A stretch of 64,000 bases of DNA from Plasmopara viticola (taxonomy: Eukaryota > Oomycota > Peronosporomycetes > Peronosporales > Peronosporaceae): NCBI GenBank assembly GCA_001695595.3, contig MBPM02000029.1, forward strand, positions 291,501 to 355,500, written 5' to 3'. The position numbers and the translations under genes are program-made. This document shows, in pieces, positions 1 through 11,749 of the stretch; position 1 is the first letter of the stretch, and the number at the start of each line of letters is the position of its first letter. The notes under the pieces are model-generated. The model worked only from the letters and a program-made list of their open reading frames with translations. It did no database searches and was not told the origin of the DNA.

Positions 1-3000
1 ACTCAGACCTTCGTGTCCCATACGCAACCTTCATGACGTGACAAACCGGCATGTCTCCTTCATGGCAATACTACCCCGATACTTGCTAAGGCCAGGCACT
101 TTGGACTCCGTCGTGACTTACGTTCACGTGGTCTACGCTCCGGTTCAGCCTAGCCAGCGATCAGACTTCTTTGCAGCCCTGCCCGCACCTTCGAAGAGGA
201 CTCTCAACACATGGTACTCGGTGACCTGAATACAGCCCTTTCAAGTCAACTCGACGAGACAAGCTGATCGCAACCGAGTCCAAGGTTGCTGGACTGGATA
301 ACCACCTTGCACCTGGTCGATGCCTGGCGACCCTAGCATCCGGAAGTTCAAGAATATACTAGCCCTAACAGCAGCTCTCAAATCGACTACGTCTTAGTCA
401 GCTTCAGATTCTTTCACTCGGATACCCAAGACGTACATCATGACTTTCGGGGCTTGCAGAAACAGGAGACCATGCAGAAACTTCATTTTGACTTGGTCCT
501 TCCTGTAACAAGTCTCCTTCCAGGGCCCCTTGGAAATGTCCAACCTGAGTCATCCAGCTCCCGCAAGCACAAGAATACTTGCACAACTCGCTTTGTGAGC
601 TTGCAGATTCTTTCCGGAGCCCCAGCAGAGATTTGTACAACCCTGGTTGTCTTCTCGATGAGCACGAGCGAAAGGATTCAATCTTTCTTAGGGAGTTCTT
701 TCAAACGAGCACCAAGGGACGCTGGAAGATCTCCATCTTTGAGTGAATGCGTTACAACATGCCCAGGCCACCGACCCAGTTGAGGTCTACTCTGGACAGC
801 TTGCGGCCGCCAAAGCCAAGCACAAGGAAAAAACTAAATTAATAGGCACACTATGCATCCAAGCAAAAATTTGCTTCGGACCTCAAGCACACTGAGCATT
901 GCTCCAGGTACTTCGTTCGGCCACCCCAAGTCCTCCAAGTCAGCCGAAGAACTCGAGCTAACTTGCAAGGCCTTCTCTTCGTACTGGTCAGGTGTCTACT
1001 GCTCCGTGTCCAAGTAGTTCGGGCAAATTAAGCCCGATTGGAACAGCATCAAGCTTCTCCAAATCCTACAGCATATCAAAGCCAGACTGACGCCAAAAGA
1101 CCAGGCTTATTTGGACAGCCACTTTACGGTAAACGAGTTTTACTGGGCGCTATCACACACTTCGACTGGGAAAATTCATGGGCCTGACGGTCTTCCACTT
1201 TAGTATTACGAGACCAACCCTTCCTTTAGAGCCGCGTACTACGCGGCCCAGCCCCACCTAGGTCGTATGACTAAATTCTAGCGGCGTGTTTAGGTCGCGA
1301 TGTTATACAAGAAGGGCGACCGCAAGGTTCCTAGCAACTATTAACCGATCACGCTCCCAAATGTGGAGGCTAAATTGAGACCCAAGATTCTTACCCATCG
1401 TCTTGGCTCGATACTCAACAGCCTCCTGCACTCAGACCGATACGGGTTTGTTCCAAGACGGCTTATCCGTCACGCGCACCTAAGGTTTTAGGCCTTAGCT
1501 CAGCTGTTCGGCAAGGATGGGTCACCAGCCGGTGCGATTTCACTCGACTTTGCCAAGGCCTTCGATAGTGTCGTTTGGGAAGCACTTGACATGGTCTTGA
1601 GGCACTTTGGGTTTGGCGACACGTTCAGACGCTGGATCCGGGTCCTTTTTCCAGGAACCCTGGTATCACTCATGTTCAACGGTCGACGTTTAAGTCCGTT
1701 CGAACTTGACGCGGGGGTTCGACAAGGAGATCAGCATTTTTTGTGCTTTTTATTGAAACTTTATTGAACCTGCTAAGGGTGAAACTAAAGAAATACGGTT
1801 TATGAAGTGCAAATACAACGCACCCGGTGAGCAGTTTTGCCAATGATTGCACTGGACTCCTTTCCGACCTCAAGTACACCAATGTTTTGCTCAGTCAAGT
1901 GGAAGACTTCTGTGCGGCTTCACAAATGCGGCACAACAAAGACAAGACAGTGATACTCCCCTTTCACCCTTGGTCTGATGAGAACGAGCCCTTACGCCAG
2001 TCCCTATCCGAGCTGTGAGTTATTGTGGATGGAAACACAGGGCGCGCTATGCTATTGGGAATACTTTACGGCCCGACTCTTAGCGATGCTGACCGACTCC
2101 AGCACTTACTCACAGAAATGGAAATCAAGTGCTTTCTATGGCTGCATCGGGCACACTCGCTGCGTGGCCAAGTAGTGATTCCAACAAAATATTCTGCCAA
2201 CACTGTAATATTCGGCTAGCGTCTATCACGTTCCCTCAACTGGATTCCAAGACCAGCTTATAAAGCTTATTTCGCGCTTTCTTTGCCGATTCAAGGTCTC
2301 CAACGCTCCCCCCAGGATTTGGTGGTTTATTCCCTCGCATAAAGGTGGACTGAGTCTCACTCCCATCCCTGATATGATCCAAAGCCTTCAGCTGCACATG
2401 CTCTGCAAGGTAATATTAGCTGGGCGGACCCCCCCCCCGGGAAAACCCTTCCCTCGTGGGCAGCCCCAGTTATTTGTCTTTTCGACCAAGGTCGTAGCTC
2501 CGAGAGGGAAGGTCTTCGACATATTGTACACACCCGTGACTACCAGCCCGAACTACGCGGTCTTCCGACGGTCTACCCGCTGGACAGCCTTGGGAGCTTA
2601 CTGGCACTTTCTACTATTCACGCGGCATACTCGCTTTCGAGCGAAAGCTACTCGTCTTCAAGTCAAGTTCGACAAGCTCACAATGCCGATACTGGACAAC
2701 GCAGACATCGCCTATAGCATCCGTGGCCACACCCTAGCGAGAACTTCGCGGCCACTCGGTTTGATTTCCCTCCTGGCCGACAACGGTATCCTCCGCCCTA
2801 GAGATCTGTTTCAGATTTGTAAGCGGCCGGTGACGGCAGCGAGATTTTCTCAATCTCTCAGCCACCTTGCACCGGGACGGGTCACCAGCATACGCTCTTG
2901 TTCCAATTTCTTGGACAAAGCTGACCGACTTCTCAATTCGCTCGCCGAATATTTCTTTGCCCGAAGTATCTTGATGAAGGGTGGGATGACGCTGTTGAAG

Positions 3001-3068
3001 GCGCGGTCGCGGTGATGCATCACTGTGTAGCCTTGCCCAGTAAACTAGATTTGGCGGAGTGGGATGCG
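1..3068 (+). pseudogene. Decayed L1-like LINE: endonuclease C-terminus, reverse transcriptase, post-RT region
   Basis: Codes on the plus strand but is interrupted by many stops and shifts. The endonuclease tail begins near 38, with VHVVYAP at 122-142 and the metal-site motif GDLN at 220-231, followed by a WLDW/LVDAWR stretch near 270-330. The reverse transcriptase follows: a KVPSNY-PITLPN fingers motif near 1,325, palm A motif FAKAFDS at 1,549-1,569, motif B VRQGD at 1,717-1,731, and FAND at 1,836-1,847 where the catalytic FADD should be. A 213-codon open stretch (2,374-3,015) is the post-RT part. The family makes DNA copies at nicked target sites. The element is 5'-truncated by the window edge and cannot be active: stops are present and one catalytic Asp is replaced. 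Confidence 0.88.
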
Positions 3069-3780
3069 ATTTCTCAGCATCGCCGACGCTGAGGTAACTT
3101 TTGGTTAAAGAATATCTGTCGGCTGTGGGAGTAAAATCCTTCCACGGTATGAGCAGGTGTAGCAAACACTGGCGGCGTACCTTGGTTGGCAAACCAATCG
3201 TAGATGACTCCGTCCGTTGCGTTGTCGGGCAGGCGTTGCAGATCCATGTTATACCAATGGGAATACTTCAAGTACGGTTGAACTTTGAGCTTGCGGACAC
3301 AATTGGTCACAGATTCGCCCCTCCCCCAATTTCGTACAAAGGTCCCGATCGGTACACTGAAAGCTATGTCCAGCGTTGCGGACTGTCTTGAAGTCGCGAA
3401 GATTGCCGAGGTTCGAGGTCCAGATGACGAGTTCATGACTTCGCTGGATTTGTAAAGTCAAATTAGCGAAGTCATGATCTCGTGTCCGAGAAGGTTGACG
3501 TTGGTTTCGGGCTGGGATCCACATGGGCAGGAGCAGCTCGGGGGAAACCTGTTGCGGGACTCCTGCCAGGGCAGCGCGGCGTTTGTCCCGTTGGTTCCGG
3601 TCGGGATCCAGTAAGGCTGCCTCCGTCTTCTCAAAGACGGCTCCGACAGGGCGCGAAAATTCGGCCCGTGGCGCGGTGTTGTGCCACGTTTAACGCCAAG
3701 CTTTGTCGCGTTGGGGGGGGCGTAATAGCTGGAGAGTACTGCGGAGTACTTACCACTAGTTGCAAATGAATGCCGGAAAC
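3069..3780 (-). pseudogene. LINE ORF1 fragment, opposite orientation
   Basis: Reading the minus strand across two frames gives a stretch containing VIYDWFANQG, then a segment ending SRQIFFNQ (within 3,074-3,436). The same domain recurs at 17.1-16.5 kb (minus) and 53.96-54.25 kb (plus), where it is followed by a KHKKRSL/QNKKRSL basic tail and lies upstream of an endonuclease. The part at 3,500-3,620 is also found at 30,040-30,150, next to another minus-strand LINE fragment. I take it as ORF1 (nucleic-acid-binding partner) of the same LINE superfamily as the element at 1-3,068, abutting it tail to tail. Frames are broken; pseudogene. Confidence 0.6.
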
Positions 3781-4228
3781 TGTGGAGACGCGCGTACTGC
3801 GTCTCTAGTGCCGAACGACACTAATTTCAACACTAGTCAGAAGATACCTCAACACCCGGACACAGTGAAGGTGCAGCCTACAAAGTATGCTCTCTTCCAC
3901 TCTACGTGGAATTGAGCTCTATGGTGACTCGCTGACGCTTGTCGCGCGCGTGCTCCTTCGATGTCCGTCGGCACATGACGTGCTGGACGACCAAACGTTT
4001 CGCGATATTCCTGGCTTGGAGTCGAAGCAGACACGTTCCGGGGACGCGAAGAGGCAACCATCCGTTTGGTTGGCTTGGGAGAGGAAGACTGGGTTGAGTA
4101 GGAACGCAGGCGGCGCAAGGACAGGCGTCTCAGTGTCACAGGCTGGTCGGTCAGTTTTATGTTCCAATTGGCTGTCTGGTTCCCGGAGTTAATGTCACTT
4201 ACGGGGTTGGCGGCAAATTGAAGAGTGA
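3781..4228. other. Unassigned stretch before the rDNA junction
   Basis: Both strands are partly open here (101 codons plus, 140 codons minus running into rDNA), but neither reading resembles a family I know. The stretch ends abruptly where 18S sequence begins, so it marks the left breakpoint of the rDNA fragment. Confidence 0.4.
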
Positions 4229-4620
4229 AGGGCAAGTCTGGTGCCAGCAGCCGCGGTAATATCAGCTCCAATAGCGTACATCAAAATTGTTGCAGTTAAA
4301 AAGCTCGTAGTTGGATTTTTGCATTGGATGTCCGGTCCGTTTCCTTTGGGACTGTGTACTTATGGATGTTCGGAGCATTTTTCGTGAGGCTACCTTTGAA
4401 AAATGAATTAAGGCGAAAGCATTTACCAAGGATTTTTTTATTAAATAAGGACGAAAGTTAGGGGATCGAAGCTGATTAGATACTATCGTAGTCTTAACCA
4501 TAAACTATGCCGACTCGAGATTGGCAGTCGTTCACTTAAATTGACCTTGTCAGCACCGTATGAGAAATCGAAGTCTTTGGGTTCCGGGGGGAGTACGGTC
4601 GCAAGGCTAAGACTTAAAGA

Positions 4621-4654
<34 letters not shown>

Positions 4655-5281
4655 GCGGCTTAATTTGACTCAACTCGAGAAAACTTACCAGGTTCAGACA
4701 TGATAAGGATTGACAAATTGAGAGCTCTTCCTTGATTCTATGAGTTGTGGTGCATGGCCGTTCTTAGTTGGTGGAGTGATTTGTCCGGTTAATTCCGTTA
4801 ACGAACGAGACCTCCGCGTGCTAAATAGTTCTGCTTACCATTTTTGGTAGGTTTGTGGACTTCTTAGAGGAACTTTGGGTAATCAAACCGAAGGAAGTTG
4901 GAGGCAATAACAGGTCTGTGATGCCCTTAGATGTTCTGGGCCGCACGCGCACTGATGCGTTCAACGAGTATATAACCTTGATCGACAGGTCTGGGTAATC
5001 TTGTGAATGCACATCGTGCTAAAGATAGACTGTTGCAATTATCAGTCTTGAATGAGGAGTTCCTAGTAAATGCAAATCATCTGCTTGCGTTGATTACGTT
5101 CCTGCCCTTTGTACACACCGCCCGTCGCACCTACCGATTAAATGACTCGGGGAAAAATTGGGACCGTGAGTCCGCTTGCTTTATTGCGAGTGGATTGATG
5201 GGATTTTTTTAAACCTCGTCATTTAGAGGAAAATGAAGTCGTTACAAGGTTTCCGTAGGTGAACCTGGGGAAGGATCATTA
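4229..5281 (+). rRNA. 18S rRNA, 5'-truncated and internally deleted
   Basis: Starts inside the gene at the 530-loop region (GTGCCAGCAGCCGCGGTAAT, from about 4,240), so roughly the first third is missing. A second block is lost near 4,395-4,410, where sequence after the TACCTTTGAAAAA region jumps directly to the GCGAAAGCATTTACCAAGG region; the conserved helices normally between them are absent. The rest runs through the decoding-site region (TGTACACACCGCCCGTC, about 5,110) to the GGATCATT 3' end at 5,281. The small-subunit RNA could not fold normally, so this is an rRNA pseudogene. Confidence 0.93.
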
Positions 5282-5494
5282 CCACACCTAAAAACTTTCC
5301 ACGTGAACCGTTTCAACCAAATAGTTGGGGATGAAATAGGCAGCGACTACTGACTTTATTGTTGGAGGTTGCAGCTAATGGATTCCTATCATAGTGAAAA
5401 AGTTTGGAATTTATTCCGAGCTAGTAGCTATTTTTAAATCATTACTAAATAGTGATTATACTGTGAGGACGAAAGTCTTCGCTTTTACTAGATA
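5282..5494 (+). other. ITS1
   Basis: Spacer between 18S and 5.8S. It opens with CCACACCTAAAAACTTTCC and CGTGAACCG, an oomycete ITS1 signature, and runs about 213 nt to the start of 5.8S. Confidence 0.85.
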
Positions 5495-5656
5495 CAACTT
5501 TCAGCAGTGGATGTCTAGGCTCGCACATCGATGAAGAACGCTGCGAACTGCGATACGTGATGCGAATTGCAGGATTCACTGGGTCATCGAAATTTTAAAC
5601 GCATATTGCACTTTCGGGTTAGTCCTGGAAGTATGCCTGTATCAGGGTCCGTACAA
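5495..5656 (+). rRNA. 5.8S rRNA (degenerate)
   Basis: Begins AACTTTCAGCAGTGGATGTC and contains the conserved CGATGAAGAACGCTGCGAAC block. About 162 nt, normal length. A few positions depart from the expected conserved sequence (for example GATTCACTGGGTCATCG, where GATTCAGTGAGTCATCG is expected), which fits relaxed selection on an orphan copy. Confidence 0.93.
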
Positions 5657-7170
5657 TAAACTTGGCATTTCATCCTTCCGTGTAGTCGGTGGAAGTAAGT
5701 CAGATGTGAAGTGTCTTGCGCTCAGCTTTTAATTGATTGCGAGTCCTTTTGAATATGCTTACTGTACTTCTCTTTGCTCAAAAGAGCATAGCGAATTTGG
5801 TTGTTAGACTGTGTGATTAGTAACAAAACTGCTCCCGGTTTGTTTGTCAAGGCAATGATAAAAGAGTATTTAATTCGCAAAAGCTGGCCTCGGCTTAGCT
5901 ATACGCTTATATGGTATGCTTTCTGCCATGACATCGACTGGTGGGTCGTAGTTACGACGTTGCTTTGTCGTCTAACCGGTTTTGCTGTTGTAAAGACTTT
6001 CATTTGTAGCCAATCAGCGATCAATTTTTCTTGTTAGAGCATATAAGAAATTTGTTATAAATATGAACTATATCAGATTTTGCTTGATACTGTGCTTATA
6101 AATTATTTTCTTGCTGCGGCTTGGTGAACCGTACTTATATTTGATACTGTAGTCTTCTAATCGGCATTATTGTTGCGAAAGGTTTTGCTTGGACTTGTCG
6201 GCGACCACTTTTTTTTTCTTGAGCACCAAGAGAATTGGTATGAAAAGCGCTATTTAAAGCTCTGCTTCAATGATGCACTTTTTGAACTTTTTTTCTGCTA
6301 TAGATTATTAATAGAATGATGAACCGTAGTTATGAGCTTAAATCATTTAATGTATAATGTTGTGTGAAGGCTGTCGTTTGTAGCAAGTCGGCGATCATTT
6401 TTTGCTAAAGCATGCAAGAAAATTTGTTATATATTTGTACAATATCAGCTTTGGTTTGATCATGTGCTTATAAAACATTTTTTGCTGCCTCAGAAGAACC
6501 GTGATTATACTCCATACTATAGTCTTTTAATCGGCATTGTTTTTGCGAAAGGTTTGGCTTGTACCTGTCGGCGATCGATTTATTTTTCTTAAGCACTAAA
6601 AAAACTGGTATGAAAAGCGCTATTTAAAGCTCTGCTTTAATAGTGCCCTTTTCGGACTTTTTTTCTGCTATAGATTAGTGATAAAATGGTGAACCGTAGT
6701 TATGAGCTTAGAGTCTTTTAATCTATAATGCTGTGTGAAGGCTGTCGCTTGTCACTTTGTTTTTACTTAAAGCATACGAAAAAAATATTTTAGTATGTGT
6801 TTTGATAGCTTCGGCTTGAAAATGTGCTAATAAATTCTTTTCTTGTTGAATTATAGCTTGATGAACCGTAGTCATCAGTGACAAAGTCTTTTATTAAGCT
6901 ACACGAGTTTGAAATTTGTCTGTTGTGGCCAGTCGGCGACCAGCTTGTTTGCTGTTGCATTAAAGATTTTTTTTTGATTTGCGGTATGGTTGGCTTCGGC
7001 TAAACAATGCTTTATTGAATCAATTTCTTGATGGCTTAATGAATCGGTGAACCGTAGCTATATGTGACTATGCTTTCAATCAGCTTTGCTATTGCGAAGT
7101 GAAGTGGCAGCTTTGGCTGCCGAGGGTCGATTCATTTGGGAAATAATGTGTGTTTCGGTATGCATCACAG
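5657..7170 (+). repeat. ITS2, expanded by alternating ~175/195-bp repeats
   Basis: The spacer is about 1.5 kb, several times the usual oomycete ITS2. A GAACCGT motif recurs at about 6,126, 6,321, 6,496, 6,691, 6,862 and 7,049, so spacings alternate near 195 and 175 bp. Alternate units resemble each other most (TCGGCATT..GCGAAAGGTTT in one class; GTGTGAAGGCTGTCG in the other), giving a higher-order period of about 360-370 bp. An earlier diverged unit starts near 5,940. Very long repeated ITS2 spacers are known from several downy mildew genera. Confidence 0.85.
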
Positions 7171-8644
7171 TTGGACCTGATATCAGGCAAGATTACCCGC
7201 CGATTTAAAGCATATTAATAAGCGGATGATAAGAAACTAACAAGGATTCCCCTAGTAACGGTGAGTGAAGCGGGATGAGCTTAAGCTTAAAATCTCCGTG
7301 CAATTTTTGCGCGGCGAATTGTAGTTTATAAAAGCGTGGTCAGTATGGCACTTAAGTTATGTTCCTTAGAAGAGGACAGCATGGAGGGTGATACTCCCGT
7401 TCATCTTTAAGTTGCTTGTGCTTACGACCCGTCTTCTTTGAGTCGCGTTGTTTGAGAATGCAGCGCAAAGTAGGTGGTGAATTCCATCAAAAGCTAAATA
7501 TTGGTGCGAGACCGATAGCATACAAGTACCATGAGGGAAGGATGAAAAGGACTTTAAAAATAGAGTTAAGGAGTACCTGAAACTACTGAAAGGTAACCAA
7601 ATCGTTACCAGTGTCTATAAACCGTGGTATATTTCATTAGCGAGTGTATGCGTGCGTGTGCTGTTGCAGTGGCCTTTTTGGCTGCGCTCCGCGTGTGTGA
7701 TGTGTGTGCTTACTGGTGCCCTTTGCTGTGGTGGGACGTCAAGGTCAGTTCGTATGCTGCGGGAAATGGCCACTGAGGAGGTAGGGCTTACGATTGTGTT
7801 TGCCTGTTATATCGTGGTGGACGAGTAGTCGCGGTTGGGACTGAGGTGCCTACAACGTGCTTTTGAGTGGACTTGAGTCTCCGTGTGCGCCGTGTGCGCC
7901 GTGTGCGAATAGTTTGCTGTGCGTGTGTGGCTGTGTATGGATTGATGCGAGTCGTAACTTGTAGCCGTTCGGGACGTTGACGAAATGGAGCGATTTGACT
8001 CGTCTTAAAACAGTCTAACATATGTGCAAGCGTTAGGGTGCGGAAGCCCCAGCGCGTAATGAAGATAAAGGATAGCGTAAGCAGTCTGAGGTAAGAAATG
8101 CTGCGGATTTTGGTTTGCAGCATGGCACTATCAACCGATCTTGAATCCTCGTGGTGAAAGATTTGAGTTCAAGCACGTATGTTGGTACCCAAAAGATGGT
8201 GAACTATGCCTGAGTAGGGTGAAGCCAGGGAAAACTTTGGTGGAAGCTCGTAGCGATTCTGACGTGCAAATCGCTCGTTGAACTTGGGTATAGGGGCGAA
8301 AGACTGATCGAACCATCTTAGTAGTCGGTTCCCTCCGAAATTCCCCTCGGGATAGCAGCAAATTATTTACGATAGTTTTATGAGGTAAATCGAATGATAA
8401 GAGGTTTCGGGGAAGAAACTTCCTCGACCTATTCTCAAGCTTTAAATCTGTAAGACCTGCAGGTTTCTTAATTGAACTTGCGGATGTGTTTATCAAGTTG
8501 CTAGTGGGCCATACGGGGTAAGCTCGTCTGGCGATGCGGGACGAACCGAACGCAAAGGTAAAGTGCCAAAGTACTCGCTCACCTAGATACCGTAAAAGGT
8601 GTTGTTCATTTAAACAGCAGGATGGTGGCCGTGGAAGTCGAAAT

Positions 8645-8675
<31 letters not shown>

Positions 8676-9990
8676 AAATGAACTAGCACTGAAAATGGAT
8701 GGCGCTGAAGCGAGTTACTTATACTTTGCCGTTAACACGATAGCATTTTTGGTGTAAGTGTTAATGAGAAAGAGAGCGTGAAGGTCGTTATGAAGCTTGT
8801 GGCGTGAGCCTGAGTGAAATGGCCACTAGTGCAGAGCCTGGTGAAGACTGAAGTGGGGAAAGGTTTCGTGTGGTCAGTAATTTGACACGGGTGAGTCGAT
8901 CCTAAGAGATAGAAAAATTTCGTTTGAAAGCTTGGCTCTTTGAGGCGTGGGGTTCGTCCTTGCGTTTTGTATGCGGCCTCGTTAATCGAAAGGGAATCAG
9001 GTCAATATTCCTGAACCGAGACGTATATAATATGTGGTAACACAACCGAACCAGGAGACGCTAGCGTGAGCCCAGGGAAGAGTTCTTTTTTCTTATTAAT
9101 AAGCATATCCTGCTTCGGAATCGGATTATCCGGCGATAAGGAGGATGCCTTGGCAAAGCACTTTGATTTTTGAAGTGTCCTGCGCGCCCATGATAGCCCT
9201 TGAAAATCCTGGCTAGAGATTTATTCGCAATCTCGTTCGTACTTATAACCGCATCAGGTCTCCAAGGTTAGCAGCCTCTAGTTGATAGAAGAATGTAGAT
9301 AAGGGAAGTCGGCAACATAGATCCGTAACTTCGGGAAAAGGATTGGCTCTGAGGGTTGGGCTACGTCTGGACCTTTCGAGGATCGGATGCGGCCTGATGG
9401 TCAGGCTACTCTTGCTATATTCGATAGAAAGGTGGTTGGTATTCGGACCGACTGCTGTCCTTAGTGCGTTGAACAACCGGCTCAGAACTGGAGCGGACGA
9501 CGGGAATCCGACTGTTCAATTAAAACAAAGCATTGCGATGGCCGGAAACGGTATTGACACAATGTGATCTCTGCTCATAACTCTGACTGTCAAAGTTAAG
9601 AAATTCAACCAAGCGCGGATAAACGGCGGGAGTAATTATGGCTCTCTTTAGGTAGCCAAATGCCTCGTCATCTAACTAGTGACGCGCATGAATGGATTAA
9701 TGAGATTCCCACCGTCCCTATCTACGAACCCACAGCCAAGGGAACGGGCTTGGAATAACCAGCGGGGAAAGAAGATCCTGTTGAGCTTGACTCTAGTCTG
9801 ACGTTGTGAAATGACTTGGGAGGTGTAGAATAAGTGGGAGGCTTTGCCGTCCGTGAAATACCACTACCTCTAATGTTGTTTTTCTTATACCATGATGTAA
9901 CAACTGTGCGGGTTAGGCTTTAGTAATAAGCTTGAGCTTTGCTCGAGCGAGTTACGTGGAAGACATCGTCAGGCGGGGAGTTTGACTGGG
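7171..9990 (+). rRNA. 28S rRNA, 3'-truncated
   Basis: Starts at the GACCTGATATCAGGCAAG block and follows the large-subunit order (AAGTACCATGAGGGAAGGAT near 7,526; TAATGAGATTCCCACCGTCC near 9,698) to AGGCGGGGAGTTTGACTGGG at about 9,990, where rRNA similarity stops. The 3' half, including the peptidyl-transferase centre and sarcin-ricin loop, is missing. At about 8,009-8,013 a short block of the very conserved CGGACCAAGGAGT segment is also lost. ORFs inside this interval are chance readings of rRNA. Confidence 0.93.
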
Positions 9991-10622
9991 TCAATTGTTC
10001 TCATTAACTTTCTACCTTTTCTAAAGTAAATTATAATGATGGCAAGGTATAAAATACGCTCTCCTATACCAAGACACGAAAGATTAAGTGACGTGTCGGT
10101 GAAAAGTAGCAAGTGGCCCTGGTAAATGCCACCAACCGAGAGTTTAGATACGCTGGCGAGGTATTTTGTGTTGACTTGATTGGAGTCCGCAGGGATGTGG
10201 CTTGAAGATCGAGAAGGTCCGTTATATTGTTTCCAGTAAAAGTACTCCTCGCGAAGGACAACTGGAGAGCCCATCCAGCTCGAACCTTGAATTCGCGAGT
10301 AGATTGCTGTAAGGGAAGTCATTACTGGGCACTAACAGTGCTTCATGAGTGGATAAGGTACCTGTCGAGATCTTGATGTCAATGTGCGCACAATTAAGTG
10401 CATTGATGTTGGGTGATTGGTTTTGACCGTGATTCACGAACTGCTTGAGATCCGTATCGTGGCGGTAGTCTTCTTGTAGTTTCCCTCCAAAAACCCCGAA
10501 AACTGTATTAAACTTGTCCGAACTATAATAACGCATACTATTTCGGTCTGCACCAGTGTGCCCAGTCGGTCTATGGAATCAGCGAGGACAACGCTGGTTC
10601 TAATCCACAAAATTAACCACAC
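9991..10622 (-). other. Unrecognised minus-strand open stretches after the 28S break
   Basis: Two overlapping minus-strand frames stay open for 104 codons (10,222-10,536) and 117 codons (9,969-10,322, running a few bases into rDNA). The readings (for example HIDIKISTGTLSTHEALL) match nothing I recognise and seem to form one product only if a frame change near 10,260 is allowed. Likely a broken mobile-element or host fragment. Confidence 0.3.
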
Positions 10623-11160
10623 TCACTAAAGAGGGCAATATGTCGCATTGACTTCGCAACTCCAAAACTGTAGCCAGATTGTAGTCTTGGTATCGTCATA
10701 GACAATGTTATAGAGCCGTAATTGAAGTTGTTCTTCGCCTACAACACATTCCCGCCCGGCCTCGGCAACACTTTCCTCTTCGAAACACACCGACACACAC
10801 GTCCCCGCTGTCCAAAGGGACTGAGACCACCGTAATATCACGCAAGCTAGCCGTCGCAGCGTTTGACTGGATGCGCTCTGTTTCTGGATATTCAGTCCTC
10901 CCAGGCTCCTTGACTAGCAGTAAGGCATTGCTGGCGGCAATGGTAGCCGCTCGCTCACCTCTTAAGCCCGCCTATGACTACACCTAAGCATCACCGGCAG
11001 TACAGGACACATCCCAACATTTCACAACATTCCAGCCTCCGATACTATATGCCTGCATAATTCAAGAACCTCCACAAATTAATTATCAATTCGGCAAAAA
11101 TCCACCTCAAGCTCCATAGTTGAGGTGGTCCACACGAATTTGTGTGCACCACACAGCTTT
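10623..11160 (-). pseudogene. Element X copy (inverted)
   Basis: The minus strand reads TCVSVCFEEESVAEAGRECV near 10,740-10,800, the same peptide as in the plus-strand X copies at 13.7 and 19.2 kb. At its upstream end lies the palindromic motif GGTGGTCCACAC..GTGTGCACCAC (11,124-11,155). Between motif and ORF the sequence matches the leader of the X copies at 22.3, 36.4 and 45.2 kb. The coding part soon loses frame. X is of unknown function. Confidence 0.6.
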
Positions 11161-11749
11161 ATACTTTCTTAGAAAGAGAGACGGACAGGGCTGAACGCGC
11201 AGCCGACGAAATTTTTGCACTGCAATGTCGCGAGTAGGTTGTTCAAGAGCAGGTTTTCGATACTGACGGTGTCGATCGTGTGGCCGACGCAGGCTCAAAA
11301 CTGCATGGAAAATGAAGTAGTTTGTGAAATGCTTGACTTTTTGTCAAAAGAGTCGATCTCGTGACGTGGCAAAGATGCGTGCTTTGGTAATAAAACAATT
11401 GATGAGGGGCGTGTTCGTGAAGTTGAAGAAGGAGGACGACGGCAAGCGAAAGAGTTTATGCGGAAGCGAGAAGATGAGGTTATTTGAGGGGTGATGTTCT
11501 CTAGGAGGTTGCAACAGAGCAATCTCATGCTCAGGCTTTTGCAAGAGCTGCATCTTTGCAGTGTTATTTTCTATAGAAGCCATAGAACAATGTGGACAGC
11601 GACGAGAACGTCGTGCGCGAGCTAGTCGCAAACTTCTTGCTGCCGCATGCACAGCAACAGCACGTACGCTGCAAAGCGGCTCATGATAAAAGGAAAGATG
11701 GAACGGCGGCGCATGCACTTTTAACAGAGCTGTTTGCAGACGTGTACCG
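11161..11749 (-). other. Unrecognised minus-strand ORF region
   Basis: A 124-codon minus frame (11,344-11,718) reads as a His/Ser/Arg-rich peptide without recognisable domain. It directly adjoins the left edge of the 5.5-5.8-kb duplicated unit. I see no second copy of it in the window and cannot say whether it codes. Confidence 0.25.

Noticed and set aside
2734..3192. 152-codon minus ORF
   Set aside because: Antisense to the 213-codon LINE post-RT reading, which has recognisable relatives at 23.2 kb.
5930..7100. Possible CRISPR-like regular repeats
   Set aside because: The units are 175-195 bp and continuous, inside ITS2 of a eukaryotic rDNA; there is no short repeat/spacer pattern.
7788..8123. 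111-codon minus ORF with Arg-Thr repeats
   Set aside because: It is the antisense of a CCGTGTGCG triplet repeat in the 28S D2 expansion region.
8131..8670. 179-codon minus-strand ORF
   Set aside because: It falls entirely inside conserved 28S rRNA sequence.
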